Below, piece after piece: positions 32,101 to 33,752 of a DNA stretch of 33,752 nucleotides. The stretch's first letter is position 1, and each line of letters begins with the position of its first letter. The position numbers and the translations under genes were made by a program. The stretch covers positions 1 through 33,752 of the forward strand of contig JABDLS010000148.1 of the NCBI GenBank assembly GCA_013002885.1, given 5' to 3'. The notes beneath the pieces are model-generated. The model had not been told where the DNA came from. It did no database searches and was given only the letters and a program-made list of their open reading frames with translations. The DNA comes from Gemmatimonadota bacterium (lineage in GTDB: Bacteria; Gemmatimonadota; Gemmatimonadetes; Longimicrobiales; Gaopeijiaceae).

Positions 32101-32700
32101 TTAGTCGGGAAGGGGCACTCGGAGGGAGACATGGAGTGCGGGAAGGCTCCGATCGAGCGCTCCTACCCATAGCGGGTCGAGTCGCCGGCCGGCCGCTTCC
32201 CAGATTCCGGGTCTGACCTCGACCCAGTCGCGGCCCGTCGAGCCGACCAGGGCGCCGATCACCGTCCCGGCGACAGCCCCGGCGACCACGCCCAACCCTA
32301 CGACATAGATGTACGTGGCCGGACGGCAGGTCGTTGAACCCGAGCAAAACTCATCCAAGAAGACTCCGCCCGCGCCGCCTCCACCGATCGCTCCGACCAG
32401 GGCTCCCCTCTTCGCGTACCTGCCCGTTCTCGATCGGGCCATCTCGAGGGATCGGACATCGACCCGCGCCACCGTGCTCTGCGACCCGTCCCCACGAGCC
32501 AGCCCGACGACGTCGGAATCGAAGCGTACGACTCGACCCTCGATCTGGCTTCCCTCGGGCGTGGTCACCCGAACGAGGGTGCCCAGTTGGAGCGTCGCCG
32601 GCCTTGACTGCTGCGCCGAAAGCGAGTGTGCGAAAGGAGCAAAGAAGGAAGAGGCGGCCGCCAGTGACCAGCAGACGGCGGCGGCCCGACGGTGCGACAT
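32101..32700 (-). CDS. Secreted Gly-rich protein of unknown function
   Basis: The ATG at 32700, seven bases after AAGG, gives 199 residues; the longer frame starts with an arginine-rich lead and is rejected. The signal region SLAAASSFFAPFAHSLSAQQ is followed by a small beta-rich domain of about 60 residues (LGTLVRVTTPEGSQIEGRVV, possibly an SH3-like or Sm-like fold). A Gly/Ala-rich hydrophobic stretch comes next (VGAIGGGGAGGVFLDE, VVGLGVVAGAVAGTVIGALVG), like a glycine-zipper membrane segment. No named family is recognised. Confidence 0.75.
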   Translation of the reverse strand: MSHRRAAAVCWSLAAASSFFAPFAHSLSAQQSRPATLQLGTLVRVTTPEGSQIEGRVVRFDSDVVGLARGDGSQSTVARVDVRSLEMARSRTGRYAKRGALVGAIGGGGAGGVFLDEFCSGSTTCRPATYIYVVGLGVVAGAVAGTVIGALVGSTGRDWVEVRPGIWEAAGRRLDPLWVGALDRSLPALHVSLRVPLPD

Positions 32701-32814
32701 GAGTGAGCCTTGAAGGCGTGGCGCGTACCGGACACGCTGCCGACGGACTCGTCGCCCGCCTCGCGGCATGGATACGCTGGCATCAAATATCGCTCAGCCG
32801 CCCGCCGCCGAATA

Positions 32815-32847
32815 GGGCCCCACCCCGCGTCTCGCGGAGTGGGGCCC
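32815..32847. terminator. Strong GC hairpin, probable transcription terminator
   Basis: GGGCCCCACCCCGCG (32815-32829), loop TCT, then CGCGGAGTGGGGCCC (32833-32847) form a 15-base-pair stem with one mismatch. It lies between the amidohydrolase stop and the next minus-strand gene. No clear T-run follows, so it could end transcription by the stem alone or with Rho help. Confidence 0.6.
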
Positions 32848-32883
32848 GGGTGCCAACGGCGGGAGCGTGCGAGGGACTCTCGG

Positions 32884-33752
32884 CTAGAACCCGGGGCCGG
32901 CGTCCTCGGTCACGGAGCGCTCCTTGGCCTCGCGTACCATCTCGCGGACGTCTTCCAGCAGCTGCTGGGCGTCGTAGACGATGCCGTCCTTGATGGTGTA
33001 CTTGATGCCGCCCACGCGCTCGACTTCGCCGGTGTCGTCGTTCAGCCGCGGCGTACCAGTGCCGTAGAGCACCTTCAGGTTCGCCAGCGGATTCTCCTCG
33101 ACGATCACGATGTCGGCCTTGGCCCCCACCTCCAGCACGCCGAACTGAAGGTCATTCTCCATGCCCTTGGGCTTGTGGAGCTGGAGGGCGCCGTGATAGG
33201 TGGCGGCGCGAATCACCTCGAGCGGGTTGAAGCCCGCCTCGCGCAGAAGCTCCAGCTCACGGATGTAGTCGAAGCCGTAGAGCTTGTAGATGAAGCCCGA
33301 GTCCGAGCCGGTGGTGACGATGCCGCCGGCGTTCTTGTAGTCGTTGAGGAACGCCATCCACTTCCGGTAGAACTGCTGCCAGTGGTATTCGTCCTCGGTG
33401 CCCCAGTCGAACCAGTACGAGCCGTGGGCCTGACGGCTCGGCTGATAGAACTCCCACTGGCTGGGGAGCGTGTAGTCCTCATGCCACTCGGCTTCCCGGG
33501 CGCGCATGACGTCGCGGCTCGCTTCGTAGATGGTCATCGTCGGGTCGATGCCGAAGTCGAGTTCGAGGAAGCGGTCGATGAGTTCGTTCCAGGTGTCCGA
33601 ACCGCGCTCGGCGCTCTGATACCAGAGGCGTCCCACCTGCCCGAACCGATGCTGCTCGTTCTGGTAGTTGTAGTCGGCCGGGAAGTCCTGGATGGTCTGA
33701 TCTTCGAAAAGCGCCTCGAAGAGCCCGTAGTAGTGGGTCATCATGTCGAGGC
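32884..33752 (-). CDS. Amidohydrolase family protein (partial, N-terminus off the right edge)
   Basis: The minus frame is open from the edge; the ATG at 33744 is only internal, as codons upstream (L-D) continue. The C-terminal 289 residues include GIVTTGSDSGFIYKLYGF, with the metal/catalytic Asp of the amidohydrolase fold, the helix PLEVIRAATYHGALQLHKP and the exit strand GVLEVGAKADIVIVEENPL, characteristic of D-aminoacylase/imidazolonepropionase-like enzymes. The end (VTEDAGPGF) is low-complexity. Substrate unknown; secreted relatives with an N-terminal TolB-like propeller are known in this phylum, but that part is outside the window. Confidence 0.9.
   Translation of the reverse strand, partial: LDMMTHYYGLFEALFEDQTIQDFPADYNYQNEQHRFGQVGRLWYQSAERGSDTWNELIDRFLELDFGIDPTMTIYEASRDVMRAREAEWHEDYTLPSQWEFYQPSRQAHGSYWFDWGTEDEYHWQQFYRKWMAFLNDYKNAGGIVTTGSDSGFIYKLYGFDYIRELELLREAGFNPLEVIRAATYHGALQLHKPKGMENDLQFGVLEVGAKADIVIVEENPLANLKVLYGTGTPRLNDDTGEVERVGGIKYTIKDGIVYDAQQLLEDVREMVREAKERSVTEDAGPGF

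Overview
The window is a high-GC bacterial chromosome segment. PadR plus orphan ADOP-type permease pairs, many secreted peptidases (M6, M28, S9, S45), Ig-like/LVIVD lipoproteins, one-base-overlap operons and frequent GTG/TTG starts resemble Gemmatimonadota (possibly a Longimicrobiales-like marine lineage). That placement is inference from gene style; there is no rRNA, tRNA or phylogenetic marker here. I see no insertion sequence, prophage or CRISPR array.

Layout. 1-3096: a PadR regulator coupled to an ABC-type permease that runs off the left edge, with a sigma-70 promoter and a perfect operator. 3097-5641: a secreted Ig/LVIVD protein and a small membrane protein. 5642-7145: an eroded zone holding a strong RNA-like hairpin, a doubtful 48-residue ORF, an intact cupin and two gene remnants. 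7233-9589: a lipoprotein and an M6 metalloprotease, translationally coupled.

20205 down to 9594 (minus strand): a long co-directional array of S45 acylase, internally deleted S9 peptidase, multi-pass membrane protein, LutA, LutB, LutC, APC permease, and the alpha and beta subunits of a thiamine-diphosphate 2-oxoacid decarboxylase, with a Spy-like periplasmic protein after it. The Lut complex makes a 2-oxoacid from a 2-hydroxyacid and the decarboxylase could consume it, which suggests a hydroxyacid to oxoacid to aldehyde route. 20346-22391 (plus): a lipoprotein amidohydrolase of the N-formylglutamate family and a MerR/TipAS regulator with its own operator-promoter.

30744 down to 22397 (minus strand): an apparent operon of ECF sigma factor, anti-sigma factor, YbjQ-like protein, a fusion of REC-like and AraC domains to a PBP4-type D-Ala-D-Ala carboxypeptidase, a membrane M28 peptidase, a PHP-domain lipoprotein and a small membrane protein. 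The AraC-PBP4 fusion, with a transmembrane/lipobox segment between a DNA-binding half and a cell-wall enzyme half, is the most striking object in the window: it is built like a membrane-tethered one-component regulator that senses the wall. The right end carries a PLP enzyme, a secreted glycine-rich protein, a strong hairpin terminator and the C-terminal part of an amidohydrolase that runs off the edge.
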